A stretch of DNA of 32,390 nucleotides from Cyclobacteriaceae bacterium (lineage in GTDB: Bacteria; Bacteroidota; Bacteroidia; Cytophagales; Cyclobacteriaceae): positions 1 to 32,390 of the forward strand of contig JANYDR010000127.1 of assembly GCA_025363495.1 (NCBI GenBank), read 5' to 3'. This document shows positions 17,701 through 25,531 of this stretch, piece by piece. Each line of letters begins with the position of its first letter. Positions within the stretch are counted from its first letter, which is position 1. Position numbers and translations under genes: made by a program. Under the pieces are notes generated by a model. The model was given only the letters and a program-made list of their open reading frames with translations, was not told where the DNA came from and did no database searches.

Positions 17701-18060
17701 AACAACAATATCATTGAGTGTGGTCGATTCCTCATCAAGAGTAACATCCAGCTTGGTGTTGTTTCCCAACGTCAAATAGATTCCGTCCTGTTCTTTTGTT
17801 TTGTATCCTATAAAAGAAATTGAAATCTTATAAGGTCCTCCGGGGTTCATGTTCGGAAGGTTATAGCGTCCATCAGCGTTCACGACGGTGATGTATTTTG
17901 ATGCTGTGTTAACATTTACTGCAACAACAGATGCTCCGATCAGGCCTTCGCCTTTCGAATCCAGGACCTTTCCGCTAAGGGAAGAGGTTGTAATTTGAGC
18001 TTGTAATGCACTTGCTGTGACAATAAAAAGGGTGATAATGATCAGTAGATTTTTCTTCAT
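14776..18060 (-). CDS. TonB-dependent receptor with carboxypeptidase-regulatory-like N-terminal domain (Oar-like); ORF opens at 18093, likely start 18060
   Basis: Signal peptide MKKNLLIIITLFIVTASALQAQ; SGKVLDSKGEGLIGASVVAV, YKISISFIGYKTKEQ, plug domain LPTLARSISDFTRLTPQAS, DAIQEVSVQIAPYDVKLGNFTGGTINAVTRSGTN, C-terminal ...GQMGLRYSF. Confidence 0.93.
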   Translation of the reverse strand: MKKNLLIIITLFIVTASALQAQITTSSLSGKVLDSKGEGLIGASVVAVNVNTASKYITVVNADGRYNLPNMNPGGPYKISISFIGYKTKEQDGIYLTLGNNTKLDVTLDEESTTLNDIVVVGISQEIKTGASTSVGKDQLQQLPTLARSISDFTRLTPQASNNSFAGTNFRYNNISVDGAINNDAIGFSPSLGGVSGTSNTPGSSTRSNPIGLDAIQEVSVQIAPYDVKLGNFTGGTINAVTRSGTNEVTGSVYGFGRNAAITGPNNAGDGSKIASSYHDYQTGFRIGLPLIKDKLFLFTNMEIARRTEPVFYGVGSSGSLIDATTAQNIVNTMKSLPVTSYNPAGGFDPGSYGDYNISANSNKFFARLDYNISDKHKLTIRNNTIGSDAGNLERAANLFKFSSQDFIQKNDLSTTVAELKSNFSSKFSNDLIVGYTNIHDYRTPTGSRIFPQIEINNVNGGQVLLGTDREAGIFNMKQKTIEVTENLNFYHKNHVFTLGTHNEFYNIDYGFVNSWNGRYAYNSLTDFYAQNPARMRAFYNLSDNSQNTNYDQPNASFKVNMYSAYLQDEWSVSDRLRLSPGIRVDMTQVPNGPALATTSNSGAYAVGNSPNDPNYGTTYGYQPLNQATSKIFGQAMVSPRIGFNYDLKGDGSVIIRGGTGTFTGRIPFAWLGYAYYNNGVTFGAFDLNPPKAGSVTNANFPTDPTKYQQWATDPTGGNQPNGRREVDLIANNFKMPKVWRSSLATDIMLPGKYKLTLEAIYTKTINDVMFQMVNLKDSVTYKPWDVNHQQPYYVSSTSKTGTGRRINNNYSNAYLLSNTDKGYRYQLTAQVQKTYNFGLSIMAAYTYGQSYDISNGIRNSMESNWQLNQALVANNPVLAHSNFDIRNRIVSSLGYAKTWNDKHTSRASIVFSSQSGTPFTYTYGTDVTGSGQQISLAYVPKQGEVTFAPTNASDTRTPSQIEQQFEAFVTGNSYLNTRRGTYTERNEGRTPWNTTMDLRLMHDFNLNVGSKKHTLQLTFDVINFTNLLNKDWGRVYFVPNTLNSSINVGWTPANKVDPATGKQVFTFSTPQALWSVDQLASRWQGQMGLRYSF

Positions 18061-18227
18061 AACGTCTCCTAAGATTTTGCACAAAGGTGACATGATGATA
18101 TTACCCGGGAGGTACAGGATTATTATGAAATTGTTAAGGGAAACGCGAATGTTACCGGAGTGTTAACAAAAACACTCCAGACACCTGAAACCCGTAGCCA
18201 GAAAATCTGCTAAAAGGGGTCGCAAAC

Positions 18228-19217
18228 CTATTTATTAATCGGGACCTTGTTAAGAATGGCCTTAATGATATCAATGGTTTTCACATTGTCAGCCTCGGCC
18301 TCATAGTTCAATATGATGCGATGGTTAAGAACGTCGCGGGCCACTTCTTTAATGTCTTCGGGCAATACGTAATCCCTTCCCTCGAGATAGGCAATCGCTT
18401 TTGAAGCAAGGTTAAGGTTAATGCTGGCCCGTGGTGATGCGCCGAACTGAATGTACTGAGCCTCGTGATCGAGTTTGTATTCTTTCGCCTTACGGGTAGC
18501 GGAAATCAATTCAATAATATACTTCTCAAGGGACTCCGAAATTTTTATTTTGTTGACTTCATTCCGGATGGCGAAGATGTCCTCTTTTGTAAGGACCTGA
18601 TTTACCGAATAATCATATTGCAGATTCGATATCCTTCGCATGATTTCAAGCTCTTGTTCTTTCGTAGGATAATCAACAAAAACTTTCATCATGAAACGAT
18701 CAACCTGTGCTTCCGGCAATGGATAGGTCCCTTCATTTTCTACCGGGTTCTGTGTCGCCAGCACAAGGAAAGGTTTGTCAAGAGTAAACGTCGTTTCACC
18801 AATGGTTACTGTCTTTTCCTGCATGGCTTCGAGCAATGCGCTTTGCACTTTCGCCGGAGAGCGGTTGATCTCATCCGCCAGAATGATATTGGCGAAAATC
18901 GGCCCTTTCTTTACTTCAAATTTTCCCTCTTTCTGATTATAAATCATGGTGCCTACCAGGTCGGATGGCAGAAGATCTGGTGTAAACTGAATGCGTTGAA
19001 AATCCAGGTGGAGCACTCTTGCTACCGTAGAAATGGTCAGGGTTTTGGCCAAGCCGGGGACGCCCTCCAGCAAAACGTGACCGTTTGTGAATAGGCCAAC
19101 AAGCAGGCGGTTCACCATATATTCCTGCCCTACCACTACTTTAGCCACTTCGGTATACACCTGGCTTATTTTCCTGCGATGCTCTTGCTGCTGTTCGGTT
19201 GTAGTTTCCAATGCCAT
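18228..19217 (-). CDS. MoxR family AAA+ ATPase
   Basis: GQEYMVNRLLVGLFTNGHVLLEGVPGLAKTL (Walker A), IILADEINRSPAKVQSALLEAMQEKTVTIG (Walker B), ATQNPVENEGTYPLPEAQVDRFMMKV. Confidence 0.96.
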   Translation of the reverse strand: MALETTTEQQQEHRRKISQVYTEVAKVVVGQEYMVNRLLVGLFTNGHVLLEGVPGLAKTLTISTVARVLHLDFQRIQFTPDLLPSDLVGTMIYNQKEGKFEVKKGPIFANIILADEINRSPAKVQSALLEAMQEKTVTIGETTFTLDKPFLVLATQNPVENEGTYPLPEAQVDRFMMKVFVDYPTKEQELEIMRRISNLQYDYSVNQVLTKEDIFAIRNEVNKIKISESLEKYIIELISATRKAKEYKLDHEAQYIQFGASPRASINLNLASKAIAYLEGRDYVLPEDIKEVARDVLNHRIILNYEAEADNVKTIDIIKAILNKVPINK

Positions 19218-19316
19218 GCGGTTTTGCTCAAAAAAATTAACCGCAATAATAAGGATTTGAGTTTTAAAACTTCAATAAGATTTGCAAGGTTATTCGACCG
19301 GTAAAACACCGAGGGA

Positions 19317-20687
19317 CTAAAATGCAATTATCTCGGTGCCCCGGGGATTCATTAAATAGGAATTCACCAGATTCTGAACGACCCGGTTGTCCTTGCTCAC
19401 CTGGATGTAATTTTTTGCCGACTCAAAATCCGTGATAGCGATGTCCTCGCTGAAAAAACCAAAACCAAGATAATTTCCCTTTTCCACCAAAATGAGTGAC
19501 CGCTCTTCGGACTTTCGTCCCCTGCCGATGATGGCAACGGTTTCACCCTCCCCGAAAAATGAATCAATCGATTGCTGCATCCGCTGATTGTAAACATCGG
19601 AAGGTTCGGCACCGGCACAGGCCCCCTTGCACGTACCCGACTGATGTGCATAGCATGGACCTTTGGCAGTTTGAAGTCCTGAAAGCTTGGGACATAATTC
19701 AGCTTCTTTAACTTTTTCCCATAAAAAGCTCCAGGCATCGCTCTTGGAACTGAACGTTATGAGTGGTTTTGAATTCTTTGTAACGACGTTTACCACAAAT
19801 CTCAGATAACCGCGCTGGTCTTCATATTCAAAAATGCCCCACTCCTCCACCTTATATTTTTGTGCAAGATTATACTTTGGCCAAATCTTTCTGATCTCCT
19901 GAGATTCAAGAATCAAAGCGATCAATTCATTACCGGTAAGCTCATAGTGAATGCTGTGTATCTCGTTGCGGATGTTGGAGCGGTTCCACTCACGGGCGTC
20001 TCCACTGAAATGACCGGCTATTCTCTTCTTAATATTAATGGCCTTTCCAACATAAATAACGTTACCATGGGCATCATGAAAATAATATACACCCGCTTTC
20101 GCCGGAAGTTTATCAAATTCTTCTTTGGGTAAGTTTGGTGGAAGTGTCGTTTCCCCCGAACTCCGTTTTAATGCTTTGGCTATTATTCCTTCCGTGTCGC
20201 ACCTGAGATACAGATCAAAAATTTTCGCAGTTGCTTCTGCATCACCACCAGCGCGGTGACGATCAGAGATTCTTATACCTAAGCTTTCTGCCAACCGCCC
20301 AAGGCTGTATGAATCCAATCCCGGAATTATTTTTCGTCCAAGACGAACTGTGCAAAGTTTTCTCGGACTCCACTGAATACCAGCATCGTCAAATTCTTTC
20401 TTTATAAAGCTGTAGTCAAAGTGCGCGTTGTGTGCAACGAATACTCGGTCTTTCAGCCAGCCATGTATTTCGGATGCGATTTCCTCGAAAGAGGGTGCCT
20501 GCATCACCATTTCATTTGTAATGCCGGTAAGTCCGGTAATAAAATCGGGTACCCGACGACCCGGATTGATAAGCGTCTGAAAGCGGTCTGTGATCTGCAT
20601 TCCATCGTGATGGTAGATAGCAATCTCGGTCATGCGGTGATTATCCGCATATCCGCCTGTTGTTTCAATATCTACGATGGCATACAT
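19317..20687 (-). CDS. DnaQ-like 3'-5' exonuclease fused to GIY-YIG (UvrC/Cho-type) nuclease
   Basis: DEDDh exonuclease motifs IVDIETTG, AHNAHFDYSF, HRAGGDAEAT; GIY-YIG domain GVYYFHDAHGNVIYVGKAINIKKRI; UvrC-like Cys cluster C-x12-C-x7-C-x3-C. Confidence 0.93.
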   Translation of the reverse strand: MYAIVDIETTGGYADNHRMTEIAIYHHDGMQITDRFQTLINPGRRVPDFITGLTGITNEMVMQAPSFEEIASEIHGWLKDRVFVAHNAHFDYSFIKKEFDDAGIQWSPRKLCTVRLGRKIIPGLDSYSLGRLAESLGIRISDRHRAGGDAEATAKIFDLYLRCDTEGIIAKALKRSSGETTLPPNLPKEEFDKLPAKAGVYYFHDAHGNVIYVGKAINIKKRIAGHFSGDAREWNRSNIRNEIHSIHYELTGNELIALILESQEIRKIWPKYNLAQKYKVEEWGIFEYEDQRGYLRFVVNVVTKNSKPLITFSSKSDAWSFLWEKVKEAELCPKLSGLQTAKGPCYAHQSGTCKGACAGAEPSDVYNQRMQQSIDSFFGEGETVAIIGRGRKSEERSLILVEKGNYLGFGFFSEDIAITDFESAKNYIQVSKDNRVVQNLVNSYLMNPRGTEIIAF

Positions 20688-20889
20688 GTTTCGAAGTTAG
20701 TAACGCAAAGGCGGTAGAAAAAATCGGTATGGATGAAAATAAATGTGTTGCCCACAGATTCGCAATGCCCCTGGGTGGTAAACCATTATTGCTAACTTAT
20801 AACCTGTAAACTTTGCCAGTAGAGAAAAGGAACAAGCGGTAAAGAGCTTACGCCACATTTGCTGACCTTGTTTCCTTTTCCCCCTCTTC

Positions 20890-20921
20890 AATCCGTACCT
20901 GCAGTTTTCCCGCATACGGCT
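20890..20921 (-). ncRNA. Isolated group II intron domain V-like hairpin (remnant)
   Basis: Minus strand AGCCGTATGCGGGAAAACTGCAGGTACGGATT: AGC triad, CCGTA/TACGG lower stem, 2-nt bulge, upper stem TGCGG/CTGCA with G-U pair, GAAAA loop. Confidence 0.6.
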
Positions 20922-20950
20922 TTCCTACTAGAATTCATAACAGACATTCA

Positions 20951-20970
20951 CTGCCTGACCGGACGGGCAG
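20951..20970. repeat. Palindromic repeat CTGCCTGACCGGACGGGCAG
   Basis: CTGCC/GGCAG arms with largely complementary interior. Confidence 0.65.
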
Positions 20971-21000
20971 GGAAACAATTAAATGCACTTTTACGAATGA

Positions 21001-21318
21001 TAAAAATCCACAGATTGACAGCTTCGCTGTTCTGATATGTGAACCGCGATCAATCTGGAAAGCTCAATCATATTTTGCTCGGGTAAGCTCACCAACGCTT
21101 TTTAGCGACGTTTAGCAGCTTGCTGCATCTGTGGTTTTTACTCACGAGCAATAATGCACTCAATTGTATTAATCTGTGAAATCTGTGGCAAGAATGCCGC
21201 CGGATGGCACTTGCATTCAAGCCAAAACCATTGCTAGATAGAATTCCACAGGTCAAATGCCTGCAGATTTTCGTGGAACTCTCAGCACTCTGTGAGATCT
21301 GTGGGAAATGTATTCGTT
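21001..21318. repeat. Cluster of CCACAGAT/ATCTGTGG inverted-repeat words
   Basis: TAAAAATCCACAGAT (21001-21015) opposite ATCTGTGGTTTTTA (21127-21140); AATCTGTGAAATCTGTGG (21171-21188); ATCTGTGGGAAATGTATTC (21297-21315). Confidence 0.7.
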
Positions 21319-21362
21319 GAATCTAAACCGAATTTTGTGCAACTTCATTTTAAATTTTAACT

Positions 21363-21707
21363 ATGAATGTAATTGTCCGCTTTCTTCTCTCGGGAGTTGC
21401 TGTAATGCTCACCGCATACCTCTTGCCGGGTGTACATGTTCAGGACTATTGGGCCGCCCTCTTGGTGGCGATTCTTATATCACTTTCGAATGTAATTCTT
21501 AAACCGATTTTAGTTATTTTAACAATACCGATTACTGTTATCACACTCGGGCTTTTCTTACTGGTCATCAACGCCGTCATTATTTTGATAGTAGATTATT
21601 TCGTTGATACATTCGCTGTTGACGGATTTTGGTGGGCGCTGGCTTTTTCTCTTATTCTGTCGCTGTTCAATGGTATGTTTAGTGACTTGACGAAGGAAAG
21701 ACAGTAG
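21363..21707 (+). CDS. Phage holin family 4/YvlD-like small membrane protein
   Basis: 114 aa, four hydrophobic segments; LLSGVAVMLTAYLLPGV, SNVILKPILVILTIPITVITLGLFLLVINAVIILIVDYFV. Confidence 0.88.
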   Translation: MNVIVRFLLSGVAVMLTAYLLPGVHVQDYWAALLVAILISLSNVILKPILVILTIPITVITLGLFLLVINAVIILIVDYFVDTFAVDGFWWALAFSLILSLFNGMFSDLTKERQ

Positions 21708-21995
21708 GCAATTGGCAAAAGGCAGTAGGCAAAGATGGTTCATGGGTTAATTGCTATTTCCTTCGAATGAAATAATAGGGTGACCTGACGAAGGAACCAA
21801 AGTAGGCAGTAGGCAAAATGCAGTAGGCAAAGTGTGGGGCAAGGGCTTGAATATTATTCCTTCGGAGTAAAGTCATTGAACACAGATAAACATTGAAGCA
21901 GACTTTATTATCGCTTTATACCAAAACAATAAAAGTTAATTATTAAACAATCTTTTAAACAATCTTTGCCTACTGCCCTCTTGCCTACTGCCAAC
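21701..21995. repeat. GGCAGTAGGCAAA / TTTGCCTACTGCC repeat element
   Basis: Stuttered forward copies near 21702-21734 and 21800-21832; inverted copies TTTGCCTACTGCC...TTGCCTACTGCC near 21966-21993. Confidence 0.8.
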
Positions 21996-22075
21996 TTCTC
22001 TAAAAAGCCACTCATCCTATCCACACTTCCCCGGACATCCATTTTCCATAACTTCACTCTCATATAACTCTTCCC

Positions 22076-24433
22076 ATGAAAAAAATCATTTTCCTGCTAT
22101 TTGTTGGTTTCGCCACCCAGGCCCAGCAACTGGCACCTCTTACCGTAGAAAAAATTATGCGCGATCCCAAGTGGATTGGCGTTGCTCCAACCAATGTGTT
22201 CTGGGGTGAGGATAGCAAGCAACTTTACTTCAACTGGAATCCTGAGAAAAATGCTGGTGATTCATTATATACTATTTCTCTTATCAGTCGCGTTCCACAA
22301 AAGGTTAGTCCGGCTGTCAGAAGAGTCCTTCCATCTCAGAATGGAAACTATAATCGCACCAGCACTAAAAAAGTGTATGAAAAAAACGGAGATGTTTTTC
22401 TCCTTGACATCATTACCGGTAAGATCACGCAGATAACTTTCACCAACGAACGCGAATTCAATCCAGCGTTCTCGTTGAATGAAACAAAAATACTGTTCAC
22501 CGCAGCTTCGAACTTGTATAGCTGGGAAATCGGCACGGGTACCTTTACACAACTTACCGATTTCCGAAAGGGCACCAAAAAGGCTGACGCAAAACTGACA
22601 GAGCAAGATAAGTGGTTGAAGGCTGATCAGCTTGCTTACTTTCAGATATTAAGGGAACGCAACGCCAATAGAAAAGCAAGTGAAAAAATTCAAAAGGCGG
22701 ATCGTCCCGATCGTCCAAAAGAGATTTATATAGAAGAAAAAAATGTTGACCAGATTCAACTAAGCCCAGATGGAAAAACTGTTACGTTTCGTTTAACAAA
22801 AACGTCGGGGGCCAAGACCACCATTGTTCCAAGCTATGTTACAGAATCCGGATTTACGGAAGATATTTCGTCACGCACAAAAGTGGGAGCGCCTCAAAAT
22901 GTTTCCGAGTTATGGGTGTATTCAATTGCCAAAGACACTGTGCTGGCAGTTAAAACCAATGACATTCCGGGAATTAATGATCCCACGGATTTCAGTAAAG
23001 ACTATAAAGTCAAACCGGTTAAAGAGCCGGCAAAAGATGATAAGGCAAAAGACAAAAAGCCAGAGTCAAGACCAGTAACACTTATCGGTCCATTCTGGAG
23101 CGACGATGGAAAAAATAATATAGTTATCGCGCGTGCCCAGGATAACAAGGACCGCTGGTTGCTTTCGCTTGACGTCGCTACTCAGAAATTAAAAGCGATT
23201 GACCGCTTACGTGATGAAGCATGGATCACCGGTTTTGGTTTTGGTGGGAGTGCCTTTGGCTGGATCAGCAGCAACCAGATCTGGTTCCAGTCGGAAGAGT
23301 CAGGTTATGCGCATCTGTATACTTACGATTTTACATCGGATAAAAAACAAGCCCTGACATCTGGCAAGTACGAAGTGCAGACGATCGACCTTTCCAAAGA
23401 CAAAAAGTTTTTTTACCTCACTACAAACGAAATTCATCCTGGTGAAAAACAATTTTATAAGCTCCCTGTAACCGGTGGTAAGGCTGAGAAATTAACCACC
23501 CTTACTGGCGCAAATGAAGTTACTGTTTCTCCCGATGGGAAGTGGCTGGCCATTCGCTATTCGTACAGTAATAAGCCATGGGAACTTTACTTACAGGAAA
23601 ATAAAACCGGAGCAAAGCCACAACAGATAACAAATTCTTTGACTGAGGAATTTAAATCATATGCCTGGAAGGATCCCGAAGTAACAACATTTAAAGCACG
23701 CGATGGTGCTGAAGTTTATACACGCGTATTCAAACCGGCTAACCCGAATGGTGCTGCGGTAGTTTTTGTACACGGTGCAGGTTATCTTCAGAATGCACAT
23801 AAATGGTGGAGCAATTACTTCCGTGAATACATGTTTCATAATCTATTGGCCGACCGGGGCTATACTGTTCTTGATATGGATTACCGTGCGAGTGCTGGAT
23901 ACGGCCGTGACTGGCGTACTGGCATTTACCGCTTCATGGGAGGAAAAGATCTGACTGACAATGTTGATGGAGCAAAATGGTTAGTTGAAAAATACAATGT
24001 CGATCCGAAGCGCATTGGTATCTATGGTGGATCTTACGGTGGATTCATTACCCTTATGGGAATGTTTACGACGCCAGATGTATTCGCCGCAGGTGCTGCA
24101 CTTCGCCCCGTAACAGATTGGGCGCACTATAATCACGGCTATACAGCCAGCATTCTCAATGAACCGTTTACCGACAGCATTGCTTATGCAAAAAGTTCAC
24201 CGTTGTATTATGCATCCGGTTTGAAAGGACATCTTCTCATTTGTCATGGAATGGTCGATGTGAATGTCCATTTTGAAGATGCAGTTCGTTTAACGCAACG
24301 TCTCATTGAACTTGGAAAAAATAATTGGGAGCTTGCCGTTTACCCTGTAGAAGACCATGGCTTTGTCGAGCCAAGTAGTTGGACAGATGAGTATAAGAGG
24401 ATACTTAAATTGTTTGAGGAGAATCTGAAATAA
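22076..24433 (+). CDS. S9 family peptidase (prolyl oligopeptidase / DPP IV-like), secreted
   Basis: Signal peptide; catalytic motifs GIYGGSYGGF (Ser), HGMVDVNV (Asp), EDHGF (His). Confidence 0.95.
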   Translation: MKKIIFLLFVGFATQAQQLAPLTVEKIMRDPKWIGVAPTNVFWGEDSKQLYFNWNPEKNAGDSLYTISLISRVPQKVSPAVRRVLPSQNGNYNRTSTKKVYEKNGDVFLLDIITGKITQITFTNEREFNPAFSLNETKILFTAASNLYSWEIGTGTFTQLTDFRKGTKKADAKLTEQDKWLKADQLAYFQILRERNANRKASEKIQKADRPDRPKEIYIEEKNVDQIQLSPDGKTVTFRLTKTSGAKTTIVPSYVTESGFTEDISSRTKVGAPQNVSELWVYSIAKDTVLAVKTNDIPGINDPTDFSKDYKVKPVKEPAKDDKAKDKKPESRPVTLIGPFWSDDGKNNIVIARAQDNKDRWLLSLDVATQKLKAIDRLRDEAWITGFGFGGSAFGWISSNQIWFQSEESGYAHLYTYDFTSDKKQALTSGKYEVQTIDLSKDKKFFYLTTNEIHPGEKQFYKLPVTGGKAEKLTTLTGANEVTVSPDGKWLAIRYSYSNKPWELYLQENKTGAKPQQITNSLTEEFKSYAWKDPEVTTFKARDGAEVYTRVFKPANPNGAAVVFVHGAGYLQNAHKWWSNYFREYMFHNLLADRGYTVLDMDYRASAGYGRDWRTGIYRFMGGKDLTDNVDGAKWLVEKYNVDPKRIGIYGGSYGGFITLMGMFTTPDVFAAGAALRPVTDWAHYNHGYTASILNEPFTDSIAYAKSSPLYYASGLKGHLLICHGMVDVNVHFEDAVRLTQRLIELGKNNWELAVYPVEDHGFVEPSSWTDEYKRILKLFEENLK

Positions 24434-24439
24434 TTAATC

Positions 24440-24559
24440 AATTTGAAGATTTGAAAATTTGAAAATGTTCCTGTTCATAATTAGATCAGGTACCGAATTA
24501 CAATACGGTTAGCAACTCCTGTTCAACAGCTCCGCTCAGCATTTTCAAATCTTCAAATT
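24440..24559. repeat. AATTTGAAGATTTGAAAAT inverted-repeat element
   Basis: Left arm ATTTGAAGATTTGAAAATTTGAAAATG (24441-24467), right arm CATTTTCAAATCTTCAAATT (24540-24559). Confidence 0.8.
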
Positions 24560-24620
24560 ACGCGATCGCATAAAATGGAGTGCTTTTTAAAGAAATCCAT
24601 ATCTTTAATAAAAACACCCA

Positions 24621-25529
24621 GTGGGTATCGACGAAATCCATCTCAACTTCAATCAAAATAATCTCTGGGTGCTGAACCTGTGTCTTGCCTTCATCATGTT
24701 TGGTGTGGCGCTTGATTTGAAAGTTGAGGACTTTAAACGGATAGCATTATCACCAAAGGCTTCTTTTATAGGACTTGCGTCACAGTTTATACTACTTCCT
24801 TTTGTTACTTATCTTCTCGTACTGATCATTCAACCCCAACCAAGCATTGCACTTGGTATGATGCTGGTAGCGGCGTGTCCGGGTGGGAATATTTCCAATT
24901 TCCTTACGCATCTTTCCAAAGGTAATACGGCGTTATCTGTTACACTCACTGCCATTGGCACCGTACTCGCCATTGTAATGACTCCATTCAACCTGGGATT
25001 ATGGGCAAGCATGTATGAACCTACTTCCAGACTTTTAAAAGAAGTGCAACTTGACCCTATTGATCTTTTCCAATCGATTTTATTACTAGCCGGATTGCCA
25101 TTGACTATCGGAATGATCTTCACCCATTACTATCCCGATATTGCCGCAAAAGTTTCAAAAGCTATTAAGCCTTTGTCGATAATAATTTTTGTGGGCTTTA
25201 TCATTATTGCTTTTGCAAATAATGTTGATCATTTCATTTCGCACATACACATGGTTGTGATAATTGTCTTTATTCACAACGCCGCCGCACTCCTGACAGG
25301 TTATTTATCAGCAAAGAGTTTTGGGCTCTCATTGGCCGATCAAAAATCTATTACTATCGAGACCGGCATTCAGAATTCGGGTCTGGGATTATTCCTGATT
25401 TTCAGTTTCTTTAATGGCCTTGGCGGAATGGCTTTTGTGGCGGCATGGTGGGGAATATGGCATATCATATCCGGTTTAATCATCGCGACTTATTGGTCTG
25501 GCAAAGTCACTAGTTCTCAACCCGCCTGA
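24621..25529 (+). CDS. Bile acid:sodium symporter (BASS) family transporter; GTG start
   Basis: FIMFGVALDLKVEDFKRI, LVAACPGGNISNFLTHLSKGNTALSVTLTAIGTVLAIVMTP, ETGIQNSGLGLFLIF. Confidence 0.93.
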   Translation: MGIDEIHLNFNQNNLWVLNLCLAFIMFGVALDLKVEDFKRIALSPKASFIGLASQFILLPFVTYLLVLIIQPQPSIALGMMLVAACPGGNISNFLTHLSKGNTALSVTLTAIGTVLAIVMTPFNLGLWASMYEPTSRLLKEVQLDPIDLFQSILLLAGLPLTIGMIFTHYYPDIAAKVSKAIKPLSIIIFVGFIIIAFANNVDHFISHIHMVVIIVFIHNAAALLTGYLSAKSFGLSLADQKSITIETGIQNSGLGLFLIFSFFNGLGGMAFVAAWWGIWHIISGLIIATYWSGKVTSSQPA

Positions 25530-25531
25530 CC

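Noticed and set aside
18465-19094. 209-aa plus-strand ORF
   Set aside because: Fully antisense to the MoxR gene, whose Walker motifs are unambiguous; composition looks like a shadow ORF.
20697-20915. 72-aa ORF MRENCRYGLKRGKRK...
   Set aside because: Begins inside the group II intron domain V-like hairpin and resembles the spurious MRENC-type ORFs such sequence gives; no other coding evidence.
21363-21707. Prophage inferred from a holin-family protein
   Set aside because: YvlD/holin-4-like proteins are common chromosomal membrane proteins; no phage structural, lysis or integrase genes nearby.
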